Part shown: positions 28,742 to 37,747 of the stretch, piece after piece | Layout: each line of letters opens with the position of its first letter | Numbering within the stretch: position 1 is the first letter of the stretch | Assembly: GCA_030427485.1 (NCBI GenBank) | Contig: JAUICG010000007.1 | Location: forward strand, 105,273 to 169,272 | Direction of reading: 5' to 3' | Length of the DNA: 64,000 nt | DNA from: Gammaproteobacteria bacterium | GTDB lineage: Bacteria; Pseudomonadota; Gammaproteobacteria; Pseudomonadales; Halieaceae | The notes under the pieces: model-generated | The model's input: only the letters and a program-made list of their open reading frames with translations | The model's database searches: none | Told to the model about the DNA's origin: nothing | Position numbers and translations under genes: made by a program

Positions 28742-30817
28742 TTATCCCGGGGGCATATACCAGATGGGCGAGCTCCAGGCCCGTTCCTGTATCACTTTCT
28801 GGTGCTCCGTGGAGCAACAGTTTTCCATGCCCTCCGGGACGGTGTCGGGGTCGTCACAGCGGATTCCGGCGTCGGCGCAGATGCGCTGGCTCCAGCGGCA
28901 GGTCGGGTTTTCCAGCACGCGGGTGTAGTAAAAGGCCTGCACCCCGGGATTGAAATCGTTGTCCTCCCATACACGGCATAACTGGGGGTGCCCCTCGCCG
29001 GATGGCTCACAGGTATTGATATCGACGCTGGCATCGTTATCGCCGCCTGCCACGTCGAGAACCCGCTCGTGCAACTCGCCGTCTTCGTACCAGCCCTTGA
29101 CCAACTGAATCCGCTGCAGGGGGCTGCCCGGATACTCCGCAGTGCCGTTGTCCATCACGGCGGAAACAAGGAAGCGGGGTGCGGCTGCTGCTGCGGAGGC
29201 GGCGCGCAGGTCGCCGCCCATCGGTACGCCGCCGGCATAGCCCTGCGCGACCATATCGTCCGCGTCGCATAAATTGTCGGGATAGTCCCAGCCGCCAAAA
29301 AAGCGCAGCACCGGACGTGTGCCGCTGGTAGCGTAGGCCTCGCGTCGTTGCATCGCGGCGAACAGGGCATCGCGGCTGTTTTCTTCCGCGTACAATACAG
29401 CGAGCCCGCCGGGACCGTACTCCAGTTCATCGGGCAATCCCACGGGAACCCCCTCGCGAGCGCCCATGCCGGCGCCGCCGTGTCCGGGGTGATTCTTTTC
29501 CATGGTCAACCCGGGTGCCGCAATGTGGGTATCGGTACTCGAGATCAGGCCAAACTTGAAGCTGTTGACGCCGAGCTCCTCCTGCTGCTGGAGGCCCTTT
29601 TTCAATGCGTAGCGCAGGAAGTTGGTCTCTGCCGGCGGCGTGGTGACGGGAATCATATCCTCTCCCAGCAGGGGACTCATCCAGTCGAACGCGGCAAAGC
29701 GCACCTGCCCGGTGTTCTTGCCCCCGAAGCGGTCGTAGCCCATCAGCTCGAAATTACAGTACTCGTCCTCAGACCACACCGGCAGGCGGCTGTCGCACTC
29801 CGAGGCGCCCTTGTGTTGCATCACTTCAAAGAGCGTATTCCAGCGCGCCCGACGGGCCGCTTCATCGGCAGTCACCGGGCCCGCGGGTATATCCTTGTTG
29901 GTGATACGCGCCGTTTCAAACATCAGGCCGCCGGAAATATTCGAGTTGTGCGGTATCACCACGGCATCGCAGCCCGGCTTGCCGGCAATGCATTCCTCGT
30001 CGAGGTAATCCCACAGTTGCACCTGCGAGGGCGTCTCTATCCAGCTCAGGGCCCGGTCCGGCACATTGGCATTGCGGAAAATAACATTGTGGTGCAGGTT
30101 CTGGCCTGTTTCGGCACTGGCCGTCCATTCGTAGCCCACGAAGCTGGTAAAGCTGCAATTGCTGCTGCGGTCGTAGGCGTTCTCGGCATCCCGCTGTATG
30201 TCCCGCCAGGTGTCGGCGGCTTCGGCGAAGCAGGTTGCATTGTGCTCGCCACAGAATCCCCAACGGGACTTGTAGGCCATGCCTCTGGCGGCAAAGGTGA
30301 AAAACGAGAGCTGTGGAATGTGGCGGTGGGCGATACACGCCGGGTGCCAGTAGCCCACAGAACCCTCGATAGTGCACATCCGCATCTCGCCCATGAACTC
30401 GGAGTGGTCGGTGACGGCGGTAAAATCAAGCGGCCGGTCGAGCCTGATCGTGCGGGTCGCGACGCCGTCCTCGTCGTAAGGTTGTATACCCAGTGGCTCG
30501 CCTTTGGCGAATCGGTAGGCGTCTGCGGGCTTGTTACGGGTGTCCTGGCTATTGGCGTCGAAAGACCAGGCGGTGTGCACGTGAAAATCGCCAAAATAGG
30601 GTCGTCGAGTTGCCGTGTAATCACGGCAGGGTTCACGCGATTCTGTGCGGGAAAAAGGCGGCGGCTGGCTGGCCATCACTGGTCCGGCGGTCCCCGCCAC
30701 AGCGGTCACCGCTGCTGTTTCGCCGGAAGCTGCCAGGTCAGCAGGCGGTGTTTTCGCCTGTGTGCCGCTCGAGACTGCCAGCAAGGTTGTGAGCATCAGG
30801 CACTGTCGTGTTGTCAT
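28742..30817 (-). CDS. DUF3604 family secreted protein (copy 1)
   Basis: A 691-aa protein with a signal peptide (MTTRQCLMLTTLLAVSSGTQA). The catalytic-looking core has FGDFHVHTAWSFDA with H79 and H81, DFTAVTDHSEFMGE, FVGYEWTAS, VIPHNSNISGG, GLISSTDTHIAAPG and YATSGTRPVLRFFGGW. The HxH plus DH plus late DTH pattern resembles PHP-superfamily metallophosphoesterases. That is my inference: PF12228 has no assigned function. Many cysteines and the C-terminal RAWSSPIWYMPPG fit an exported, disulfide-bonded enzyme. ATG 30817 was chosen because it begins the signal peptide. It is closely similar to the copy at 56.7 kb and transcribed away from the efflux operon. Confidence 0.85.
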   Translation of the reverse strand: MTTRQCLMLTTLLAVSSGTQAKTPPADLAASGETAAVTAVAGTAGPVMASQPPPFSRTESREPCRDYTATRRPYFGDFHVHTAWSFDANSQDTRNKPADAYRFAKGEPLGIQPYDEDGVATRTIRLDRPLDFTAVTDHSEFMGEMRMCTIEGSVGYWHPACIAHRHIPQLSFFTFAARGMAYKSRWGFCGEHNATCFAEAADTWRDIQRDAENAYDRSSNCSFTSFVGYEWTASAETGQNLHHNVIFRNANVPDRALSWIETPSQVQLWDYLDEECIAGKPGCDAVVIPHNSNISGGLMFETARITNKDIPAGPVTADEAARRARWNTLFEVMQHKGASECDSRLPVWSEDEYCNFELMGYDRFGGKNTGQVRFAAFDWMSPLLGEDMIPVTTPPAETNFLRYALKKGLQQQEELGVNSFKFGLISSTDTHIAAPGLTMEKNHPGHGGAGMGAREGVPVGLPDELEYGPGGLAVLYAEENSRDALFAAMQRREAYATSGTRPVLRFFGGWDYPDNLCDADDMVAQGYAGGVPMGGDLRAASAAAAAPRFLVSAVMDNGTAEYPGSPLQRIQLVKGWYEDGELHERVLDVAGGDNDASVDINTCEPSGEGHPQLCRVWEDNDFNPGVQAFYYTRVLENPTCRWSQRICADAGIRCDDPDTVPEGMENCCSTEHQKVIQERAWSSPIWYMPPG

Positions 30818-31097
30818 GGCGGGCGGTTTTCCTGGTTCTGTAGCGTAATGGGATTGGCAAGAGCGCCAATTCCGTTGCAGCGCATTTGAGTTGTTTCGCA
30901 ATGTAGCCAAACGGTTGTTTTTGTGCGGCAAGAATAGCAGTGCGTGACAGGGAAAGCATCTGCCGTCCGTATACGAAATACCCAAGCAATGCCACTCAGG
31001 CTACACTGTGCGTGCGAATGGCGATCATACAGTGTAATCCGCGAGATGCGGGGCACTGCGGTCACCGCGGGGCGATACACATGGATACACGTTAGAC

Positions 31098-33248
31098 ATG
31101 TCAACGACTGAAACAAGTACAGCGCCCGACGCCTTGCCGGAGGGGAGCGCCTCGCAGGCGAAGTTGCAGTACGCGATAAAAACGTCCCTGAGCCTTACGC
31201 TGGCCTACCTGATACCGATGAGCCTTGGCTGGCCGCAACCGCAAACTGCCGCCACCACTGTGATGCTTATCGCCGCCACCGGCATGGTGTCGGAATCGTT
31301 GCAGAAAGGTGTGCTGCGGGTACTTGGCACCGTTCTGGGTGCGGTGATTGGCCTGTCGCTCATCGCGTTGTTTCCGCAGGACCGCATGGCCTACCTGCTG
31401 GCAGTGTCCTGCACCGTCGCCGTTGTTGTCTACCTGTACAACGCCTACCAGGGTGACAGCACTGTATTCATGCTCACCGCGGTGGTCACCCTGATGGTCT
31501 TCAATGGTGGCGATGCCGAGGGCGCCTTTCTCTACGGCGCCGACAGGGCCTTCATGACGGCTTTCGGAGTAATCGTCTACACGTTGGTGGCCAGCATGTT
31601 GTGGCCGGTGAAGTCCGCTGACAATACGCGATGCCTTGCGCAAAGTATGAGTGGCAGTTACCAGGAGGCTTTCCAGCGCCTGGTGCGCGGCAGTGACCAG
31701 ATACAGCAGCCGCTGGATGACTTTCTCGCCGCATTGCTGGATGACAGCCACGCCCTGCAGGTCCAGTTTGCCGCCGTCAGAAACCATGCCGACGGCGTGA
31801 CCGACTACCTGCCGGAGTGGCATTGCATACTCGGTGCCTACCAGGAAATAGAGACAACCCTGGTGCCTGCTTTGAAGCAGGTTTCGAGGCGTAGCGTTGA
31901 GTTTGACGACTACATCACGAACTATCCGGCCATATTGCGTCAGGTGGAAGGGCTTTTCTCGGCAGTAAGCGCTGCCTGGCAGGGGCAGCGTATTGGCAGG
32001 CCCGAGCAAGCCATGGGAATCGTGTTCAACGTTGAGAGTCTGCAGCGGGCGCAACACCTTGAGGCCGCTGCCGTCGCGACGCGCGCAGAACTGTTGCAGA
32101 ACATGCAACGCACCTTGCTGGATTTGATGGCGGCCCTGGATTGCCTGTTGTTTGACCGTGGTCGATGTCCGGCTACTGTGGCATCGCAGCAAAAGCCGGC
32201 CTTTATCTGGTTGGACCTGGAAACGATCAAGACGGCGATACGCGCTTTCATAACGTTCTGGGTTGCCACCGCGATCTGGATAAACTTCAATCCACCCGGA
32301 GGATTCATGTTTGTCACACTGTGTACGGTACTCGTTCCGCTGGCTTCCTACACAGCTGTCACGCCTAAACTGCTGTTTGCGCTTTTTACCCTGGGCTTCC
32401 TGTTTGCGTTGCCCGCCTATATCTTTCTGTTGCCTCAGCTGACGCATTGGCTGGAACTGGCCGCTTTCCTGTTCGCCTACGCCTTCATCGGCTTTTATGT
32501 ATTCCAGGGCCCGGTCTCGATTTTCTTCCTGCTGGGACTGTTCACACTGGGCATACAGAACTCGATGAGCTACCACGTGGACGCCATTTTGTTGAGCATA
32601 CTGATGTTCTACATGGTGTGTGCGACCCTGATTATTGTGCTGTATTTTCCCTTCTCCAGTAAACCTGAATACCTGTACGCCGGTTTCAGGCGACGCTTTT
32701 TCCAGCTTTGCGCGAGGTGGCTGCAGCGTAACTCGCAGTCGCGAGCGGGCGCGGTGATCGAGTCGCGCGCGTTCCTGAACAATGGTTCAGTACTGCTCGC
32801 GAAAATGGTCACCTGGGGAGGCAGGGTAGACGCCTCCAGGCCCGCTGCGGAAGGACAGCGACAGATTGCCGCGTTCAACAAAAGCTGCGAACTGCTCTTC
32901 GCGCAACTGCAGGTGCTCGCGCTGCGCCAGCGGGAATTCCACCGGAACGCACTGGTTGCCGCTGTACGGCGCCAGCGCCTGGGCCAGCGGCTCGCCGAAA
33001 TCTGCGATAAGCTCGCGACTGGAAGTCCGGTGCCGGAGCTCGACCAGTTGCAGTCCAGGTTGACGGACGTTGAGGCGCAGCTGGATGAACTGCTGGGCGA
33101 CGATTACCTGGACAGGTATGATCCTGTGGATCTGGCGCAGTTTTATGTCTACCTGAACCTGTATGCCTCGATCTTTCTCGGGCTGGCCGATTGCAGTGCC
33201 GCACAGCAGGCGCTTGACTGGCAACAAATGGGGGAAACGCGATTTTAG
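31098..33248 (+). CDS. FUSC-family efflux pump (aromatic-acid-exporter-like)
   Basis: A 716-aa inner-membrane protein with two blocks of about five to six transmembrane helices (residues about 25-170 and 370-525). These are separated and followed by cytoplasmic domains, the layout of AaeB/YccS-type FUSC proteins. The N-terminal block includes LGWPQPQTAATTVMLIAATG. It is the first gene of a complete tripartite set with an outer-membrane factor, a DUF1656 protein and an HlyD adaptor, so export of aromatic acids or similar anions is likely. ATG 31098 has only a weak ribosome-binding site. Confidence 0.85.
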   Translation: MSTTETSTAPDALPEGSASQAKLQYAIKTSLSLTLAYLIPMSLGWPQPQTAATTVMLIAATGMVSESLQKGVLRVLGTVLGAVIGLSLIALFPQDRMAYLLAVSCTVAVVVYLYNAYQGDSTVFMLTAVVTLMVFNGGDAEGAFLYGADRAFMTAFGVIVYTLVASMLWPVKSADNTRCLAQSMSGSYQEAFQRLVRGSDQIQQPLDDFLAALLDDSHALQVQFAAVRNHADGVTDYLPEWHCILGAYQEIETTLVPALKQVSRRSVEFDDYITNYPAILRQVEGLFSAVSAAWQGQRIGRPEQAMGIVFNVESLQRAQHLEAAAVATRAELLQNMQRTLLDLMAALDCLLFDRGRCPATVASQQKPAFIWLDLETIKTAIRAFITFWVATAIWINFNPPGGFMFVTLCTVLVPLASYTAVTPKLLFALFTLGFLFALPAYIFLLPQLTHWLELAAFLFAYAFIGFYVFQGPVSIFFLLGLFTLGIQNSMSYHVDAILLSILMFYMVCATLIIVLYFPFSSKPEYLYAGFRRRFFQLCARWLQRNSQSRAGAVIESRAFLNNGSVLLAKMVTWGGRVDASRPAAEGQRQIAAFNKSCELLFAQLQVLALRQREFHRNALVAAVRRQRLGQRLAEICDKLATGSPVPELDQLQSRLTDVEAQLDELLGDDYLDRYDPVDLAQFYVYLNLYASIFLGLADCSAAQQALDWQQMGETRF

Positions 33249-33262
33249 TCCCGGCTCTATCA

Positions 33263-34852
33263 GTGCGTGAAGGGATCGCCCTGAACCGCAGGGGAATAAC
33301 GCTGGTCCTGGTTCTGCTGCTGACGGGCTGCACGACGGTGGGCCCCGACTTCCAGTCGCCGGCGACGCCGCAATTACCCGCGCAGTGGAGCAGACAGGAA
33401 GTCGCGCAGCACACCCGGGAAATCGGTGCGTGGTGGGACCTCTTCAATGATCCCGTGCTGAGCCAGTTGATTGTTCGGGGGGCGCAACAAAATCTCGCCA
33501 TTGCCGCAGCCGGTTTACGCATTGTGCAGGCTCGGGCGGCGCTGGGCATCAGTGACGCGCTGCTGTTTCCGCAGCAACAGCAGGTGGACGGTAATTTCAG
33601 CGGGTTGTACCGCAACGAGGACTGGTTCAAATCAGCCGGTGCCAGTCTGGATGTCGGCTGGGAAATGGATATCTGGGGCAAGTACGCCCGGGGTATTGAA
33701 AGCAGCGAGGCCAGTTTTTACGCCTCGATCGCTTCTTATCACGATGTGCTGGTCAGCATCAGCGCGGAAATTGCGCGCAACTATATCAACTACCGTACCG
33801 CGCAGGAGCGCATGTACCTCTCCCGGCAGAATATTGCGATTCAGCAGCGCGTGGTGGAAATGACCCAGGTGCAGTTCGATGCCGGTAACGTGTCCGAACT
33901 CGACGTGCAGCAGGCGAAAGCGCAGTTGTATGGTACCCAGTCGGCGTTGCCGGCTCTGAACCTGGCGAGGTTGCAGGCGCTAAACGCAATAGCGGTGTTG
34001 CTGGGCGCCATTCCGGAAGAAATTGCGCCGATGTTGTTGCCGGACAGGGACCGCAAGATACCCGACCTCGAAAAACGTATTGGCGAAACGAATCGTCACG
34101 GCACCACCGTCACCGACTATGGCAAATACTCCGTGATACCTCACGCGCCAGTACCCCGACACCCGGTGGATGCGCAAGTGGTCATGCGCCGCCCCGACCT
34201 GCGGGTAGCGGAATTGCAGGCCCGCGCCCAGAGTGCCCGCATTGGCCTGGCCGAAGCGGATCTGTACCCGCAATTTTTCCTGCTCGGCTCCTTCGGTGTC
34301 AGCCAAACGGTCAGGTCAAGCAATAGCTTCGACCTGTCGGATTCGGTTACCGCCACCATCGGTCCGGGTTTGAGCTGGAATATCTTCGATTACGATCGGA
34401 CCAGGAACCGCGTGCGCATCGAGGACGCGCTGTTCCAGGAGAGCCTGACCAACTACAACCAGAGCGTTCTCGACGCCGTCCGTGAGGTGACCGATGCGCT
34501 GGAGGGTTATTACAATAATGTAGAGAAAAGCAAGTTCGACTTTGGCGCCGTGGAGGCCTCTATCCGCGCGTTCAATATATCTTTCAACCAGTACAACAAC
34601 GGCCTGGTGAGTTACCAGAGACTCCTGAGTACGGTTGAAACAATGACTCTGCGCGAGGACGCCTATGCCCAGACGCGTGGCAATATCGCCAATCAGGTAG
34701 TCGGGCTGTACAAGGCGCTGGGAGGCGGCTGGGAACCCTTTCGGACGCAACCCGTGGTGAATACCGAAACGGTGGAACAGATGGAATCGCGCACTGACTG
34801 GGGGGATTATCTTAAGCCGCGGGCACTGCGCGGGGAAGATCGCAATGAATAA
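33263..34852 (+). CDS. outer-membrane efflux lipoprotein, NodT/OprM type
   Basis: A 529-aa trimeric outer-membrane channel subunit (TolC-like) with lipobox LLTGC near residue 20. Two OEP repeats follow; typical stretches are IGAWWDLFNDPVLSQLI, AGASLDVGWEMDIWGK, PVDAQVVMRRPDLRVAE and AEADLYPQFFLLGSFG. It provides the exit duct for the FUSC/HlyD pump. The start is GTG 33263, 14 bases after the pump gene, with a poor ribosome-binding site that suggests coupling. Its end overlaps the DUF1656 gene by 8 bases. Confidence 0.92.
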   Translation: MREGIALNRRGITLVLVLLLTGCTTVGPDFQSPATPQLPAQWSRQEVAQHTREIGAWWDLFNDPVLSQLIVRGAQQNLAIAAAGLRIVQARAALGISDALLFPQQQQVDGNFSGLYRNEDWFKSAGASLDVGWEMDIWGKYARGIESSEASFYASIASYHDVLVSISAEIARNYINYRTAQERMYLSRQNIAIQQRVVEMTQVQFDAGNVSELDVQQAKAQLYGTQSALPALNLARLQALNAIAVLLGAIPEEIAPMLLPDRDRKIPDLEKRIGETNRHGTTVTDYGKYSVIPHAPVPRHPVDAQVVMRRPDLRVAELQARAQSARIGLAEADLYPQFFLLGSFGVSQTVRSSNSFDLSDSVTATIGPGLSWNIFDYDRTRNRVRIEDALFQESLTNYNQSVLDAVREVTDALEGYYNNVEKSKFDFGAVEASIRAFNISFNQYNNGLVSYQRLLSTVETMTLREDAYAQTRGNIANQVVGLYKALGGGWEPFRTQPVVNTETVEQMESRTDWGDYLKPRALRGEDRNE

Positions 34853-35057
34853 TGTGCCCCACGAGCTCGCGCTGGGCGACGTTTACCTGTCGCCCTTACT
34901 GCCTGTGTTCACGCTGGCGCTGCTGGGCGCGTGGATAAGTACGCTGGTGTTGAACAAATTGCGCCTGAGCCGCTATGTCATGTTTCCGTCCGCCACCTTC
35001 CTGGCGCTGATGGTGCTGTATCTCTTGTTGATGAATACCTATTGGATAAGGATATAA
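34845..35057 (+). CDS. DUF1656 (AaeX-like) small membrane protein
   Basis: A 70-aa inner-membrane protein with two transmembrane helices. The opening HELALGDVYLSPLLP and the C-terminal YLLLMNTYWIRI match DUF1656/AaeX proteins. These accompany FUSC pumps and HlyD adaptors, and their exact role is not established. It overlaps the outer-membrane factor gene and lies 10 bases before the adaptor gene. Confidence 0.88.
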   Translation: MNNVPHELALGDVYLSPLLPVFTLALLGAWISTLVLNKLRLSRYVMFPSATFLALMVLYLLLMNTYWIRI

Positions 35058-35067
35058 GGGGCCATTG

Positions 35068-35952
35068 ATGCAATTATTCAGGAAAATCGCACTCGGCTCG
35101 CTGAACCTGGTGTTGCTGGCGCTGGTGGCCTGGTACGCGTACCAGGCATTTGATGAGTACCTGAACAATCCCTGGACGAGAGACGGGCAGGTACGCGGTC
35201 ATGTCATCCAGATCGCACCACGGGTGTCCGGCATGGTGACCCGCATCGCCGTGATCGACAATCAGTTTGTCAAGCGTGGGGACCTGCTGTTTGAACTGGA
35301 TCGGGAGCCGTTTGAGATCGCTATCGCGCAGGCGCAGGCGAACCTTAAGCGGGCGCGGATCAGCTCCAAGGCCGCCCGAATCGAGTACGATCGCCTGCGG
35401 GACATATTCGACAAGGATCCAGGCGCGGTGTCGCAAAAGGACCTCAATCGCCGTGAGGCCAGCTACCTGGAGTCCCTGAGCCAGATAGACGTAGTGAGGG
35501 AGACGCTGCGCGGCGCGAAGCTGAACCTTGACTATACACAGGTCCGCGCGCCTGTCGACGGCTACGTATCAAACGTGGATTTTCAGATCGGCACCCAGGC
35601 GGTCGCCAATAACCCGATTCTGGCGCTGGTCGACAGTAACAGTTTCTGGGTGTTCGGCTATTTTCGCGAAAGCCAGATTGGCAGGTTCAAGATCGGCGAT
35701 GCTGCGCGGGTCACATTGATGGCCTATCCCGATTTGCCGTTGGAAGGTAGGGTAGAATCGCTGGGTTGGGGTATTGCGCCGTCAGACGGCAATACGGGGT
35801 TCAACCTGCTTCCCAGTATCAAGCCTGTCTTTCAGTGGATACGCCTGGCACAGCGCATACCGGTGCGTATCAAGCTGGAGCAGATTCCAGCAGGCGTAGA
35901 GCTGCGTTTTGGCTTGACCGCCTCGGTGATGGTAATGGTCGAGCAGTCCTGA
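35068..35952 (+). CDS. HlyD-family periplasmic adaptor (AaeA/EmrA-like)
   Basis: A 294-aa membrane-fusion protein. An N-terminal transmembrane helix (LGSLNLVLLALVAWYAYQAF) is followed by NPWTRDGQVRGHVIQIAPRV, the biotinyl-lipoyl half-motif, a short alpha-hairpin (about 85-150) and the second half VRAPVDGYVSNVDFQIGTQA. It bridges the FUSC pump and the outer-membrane channel. ATG 35068 was chosen for AAGGGG six bases upstream; TTG 35065 is adjacent. Confidence 0.92.
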   Translation: MQLFRKIALGSLNLVLLALVAWYAYQAFDEYLNNPWTRDGQVRGHVIQIAPRVSGMVTRIAVIDNQFVKRGDLLFELDREPFEIAIAQAQANLKRARISSKAARIEYDRLRDIFDKDPGAVSQKDLNRREASYLESLSQIDVVRETLRGAKLNLDYTQVRAPVDGYVSNVDFQIGTQAVANNPILALVDSNSFWVFGYFRESQIGRFKIGDAARVTLMAYPDLPLEGRVESLGWGIAPSDGNTGFNLLPSIKPVFQWIRLAQRIPVRIKLEQIPAGVELRFGLTASVMVMVEQS

Positions 35953-35976
35953 CGGATAAGCGAGGAGGAGCTCAAA

Positions 35977-36633
35977 GTGGGCAGGATCGATTCACACAAC
36001 AATTTCTACTTTTTTACCGCAAGCCTCGTCATTCTGCTGTTGGCTTCGGCTTTTGTGAGCTCTACGCCGAATGGGGAGGATCATCTGATCTTGCAGGTAC
36101 TGATGTTCGTGACAGAAATTGTGGCCTATTTCAGTCTGAATCTGTCGCGGCAGTGGCGAATTTTCGTCGGCGTCATGCTGGTCATGTTGATGGCAAGTAC
36201 CCTGATGCGTGAATTCACCGACTGGTCCGCGCAACCACTCATCGGCCTCGGCGCAAGCCTGGTTTTCTACTGTGGAATGGCCTATGCGGCGGCACGCCAG
36301 GTGTTGTTCTCGGGGGATATTGAGCCCAATACCATAGTAGGCACCGTGGCTGTCTATCTTCTGCTGGGACTAATCTGGACCGTGCTGTATCTTATGGCTC
36401 TGGAAGTGTGGCCTGAAGGTATCAACGGCATTGAATATCAGGACTGGCATGATAATTTCGGTATAACCACCTATTACAGCTATGTCACGCTATCGACCCT
36501 CGGTTATGGTGATATTTCCGCGGCGCTTCCGGTAACCCGGACCCTGGCTTTTCTGGAGTCCATAACCGGTACCTTTTATATGGCCGTAGTGGTTGCCAGC
36601 ATGATCGGCAGAGTCCGTAAATCTTCAACATAG
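35977..36633 (+). CDS. ion-channel (K+ channel type) membrane protein
   Basis: A 218-aa inner-membrane protein with about six transmembrane segments. The selectivity filter is STLGYGD near residue 175, in the pore loop before the last helix. This TxGYGD signature is the K+ channel filter (Ion_trans_2). No cytoplasmic ligand-binding domain such as RCK is attached. GTG 35977 follows GAGGAGGAGCTCAAA, a strong ribosome-binding site. It is 24 bases after the adaptor gene and probably on the same transcript. Confidence 0.85.
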   Translation: MGRIDSHNNFYFFTASLVILLLASAFVSSTPNGEDHLILQVLMFVTEIVAYFSLNLSRQWRIFVGVMLVMLMASTLMREFTDWSAQPLIGLGASLVFYCGMAYAAARQVLFSGDIEPNTIVGTVAVYLLLGLIWTVLYLMALEVWPEGINGIEYQDWHDNFGITTYYSYVTLSTLGYGDISAALPVTRTLAFLESITGTFYMAVVVASMIGRVRKSST

Positions 36634-36658
36634 ATGGCACTGATGCGAGGATAAACAC

Positions 36659-37744
36659 ATGGATAATGAAAAAGCTGGTTCAGCGTACGACCCACTGTTC
36701 GTTCGCAATATGATCGAATCGTTCCTGCGGATCGGTCTGGTGCTGCTATTGCTGACCCTGGCTTACGATATCGTCAAACCGTTTACGACGCCGATTTTAT
36801 GGGGCGCCATCATTGCAATGGCGGCATTTCCGCTGGTGAAATGGCTGGAGTCCAAGATAGGTGGTCGCCGCGGGCTGGCGGCTACCCTGGTTACCCTGTT
36901 TTTCATCATAGCGCTGGTGGCTCCCACCTGGCTGGTGATGGATGCGAGTATCGGGGGCCTGCGTGAAGCGAGCGCGGCGCTGGAGGCGGGAAAATTGAAA
37001 GTGCCGCCGCCCTCGGCGAAGGTGCAGGACTGGCCGCTGGTCGGGGAGCGACTCTATGCCGCATGGAGCAACGCCAGCAGTGACCTGGAAAAATTTGCCG
37101 CCAGCAATGCCACGCAACTGAAAGATCTGGCTGGGGGGGTGCTCAAGCGGATCGGCAGCAGTCTTATGGGCGTCCTGATGTTGGTGGTCGCGCTGGTGAT
37201 CGCCGGGGGTTTCATGACCTTCGCCGAGAGCTGCGGGTCAGTTGCACATCGATTCTTTGTGCGTGTAGGCGGTCTGAAGCCAGGCGGCGACTGGGCGCCC
37301 CTGGCTGTGGCTACCGTGCGCAGCGTATTGCAGGGCGTCGTCGGTGTAGCCGTCATCCAGACCATCATTATCGCCATCGGCCTGTTCGCGATGGGTGTCC
37401 CCGGCGCGCCGATTCTGACGGTAATAATTCTTATCCTGGCGATTGCACAGGTGCCGACGCTGATTGTGCTGGCGCCCGTGATAATTTACGTATTTTCCAC
37501 CGCGGATACTACCGCCGCAGTGATCTTTACCGTCTACCAACTGTTGGCGGGAGCCAGTGACAATGTCCTGAAGCCAATATTGATGGGTAGGGGCCTGGAT
37601 ATCCCGATGCCGGTAATACTGATCGGTGCGATCGGCGGCATGATAATGTCCGGCATTATCGGCCTGTTTGCGGGCGCGGTAATCCTCTCTATTTTCTACA
37701 AGCTCCTGCTGCTCTGGCTGGAACAGCAAGCGCAGCCGCAATAG
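36659..37744 (+). CDS. AI-2E family transporter (PerM/TqsA-like)
   Basis: A 361-aa inner-membrane protein with an N-terminal pair of helices (PFTTPILWGAIIAMAAFPLV), a long amphipathic middle region and a C-terminal helix cluster (AGASDNVLKPILMGRGLDIP, a family hallmark). Family members export autoinducer-2 or act as Na+/H+ antiporters; the substrate here is unknown. ATG 36659 follows GAGGATAAACAC, 25 bases after the ion-channel gene. Confidence 0.88.
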   Translation: MDNEKAGSAYDPLFVRNMIESFLRIGLVLLLLTLAYDIVKPFTTPILWGAIIAMAAFPLVKWLESKIGGRRGLAATLVTLFFIIALVAPTWLVMDASIGGLREASAALEAGKLKVPPPSAKVQDWPLVGERLYAAWSNASSDLEKFAASNATQLKDLAGGVLKRIGSSLMGVLMLVVALVIAGGFMTFAESCGSVAHRFFVRVGGLKPGGDWAPLAVATVRSVLQGVVGVAVIQTIIIAIGLFAMGVPGAPILTVIILILAIAQVPTLIVLAPVIIYVFSTADTTAAVIFTVYQLLAGASDNVLKPILMGRGLDIPMPVILIGAIGGMIMSGIIGLFAGAVILSIFYKLLLLWLEQQAQPQ

Positions 37745-37747
37745 CCT

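Noticed and set aside
29348..30889. 513-codon open frame on the plus strand opposite the first DUF3604 gene
   Set aside because: It lies wholly antisense to a gene with clear family motifs. Long antisense frames are common at this GC content, and it shows no recognisable domain.
31101..32576. 491-codon open frame antisense to the FUSC pump gene
   Set aside because: The translation is Gln/His/Arg-rich and without motifs, and the opposite strand encodes a well-supported membrane protein in a coherent operon.
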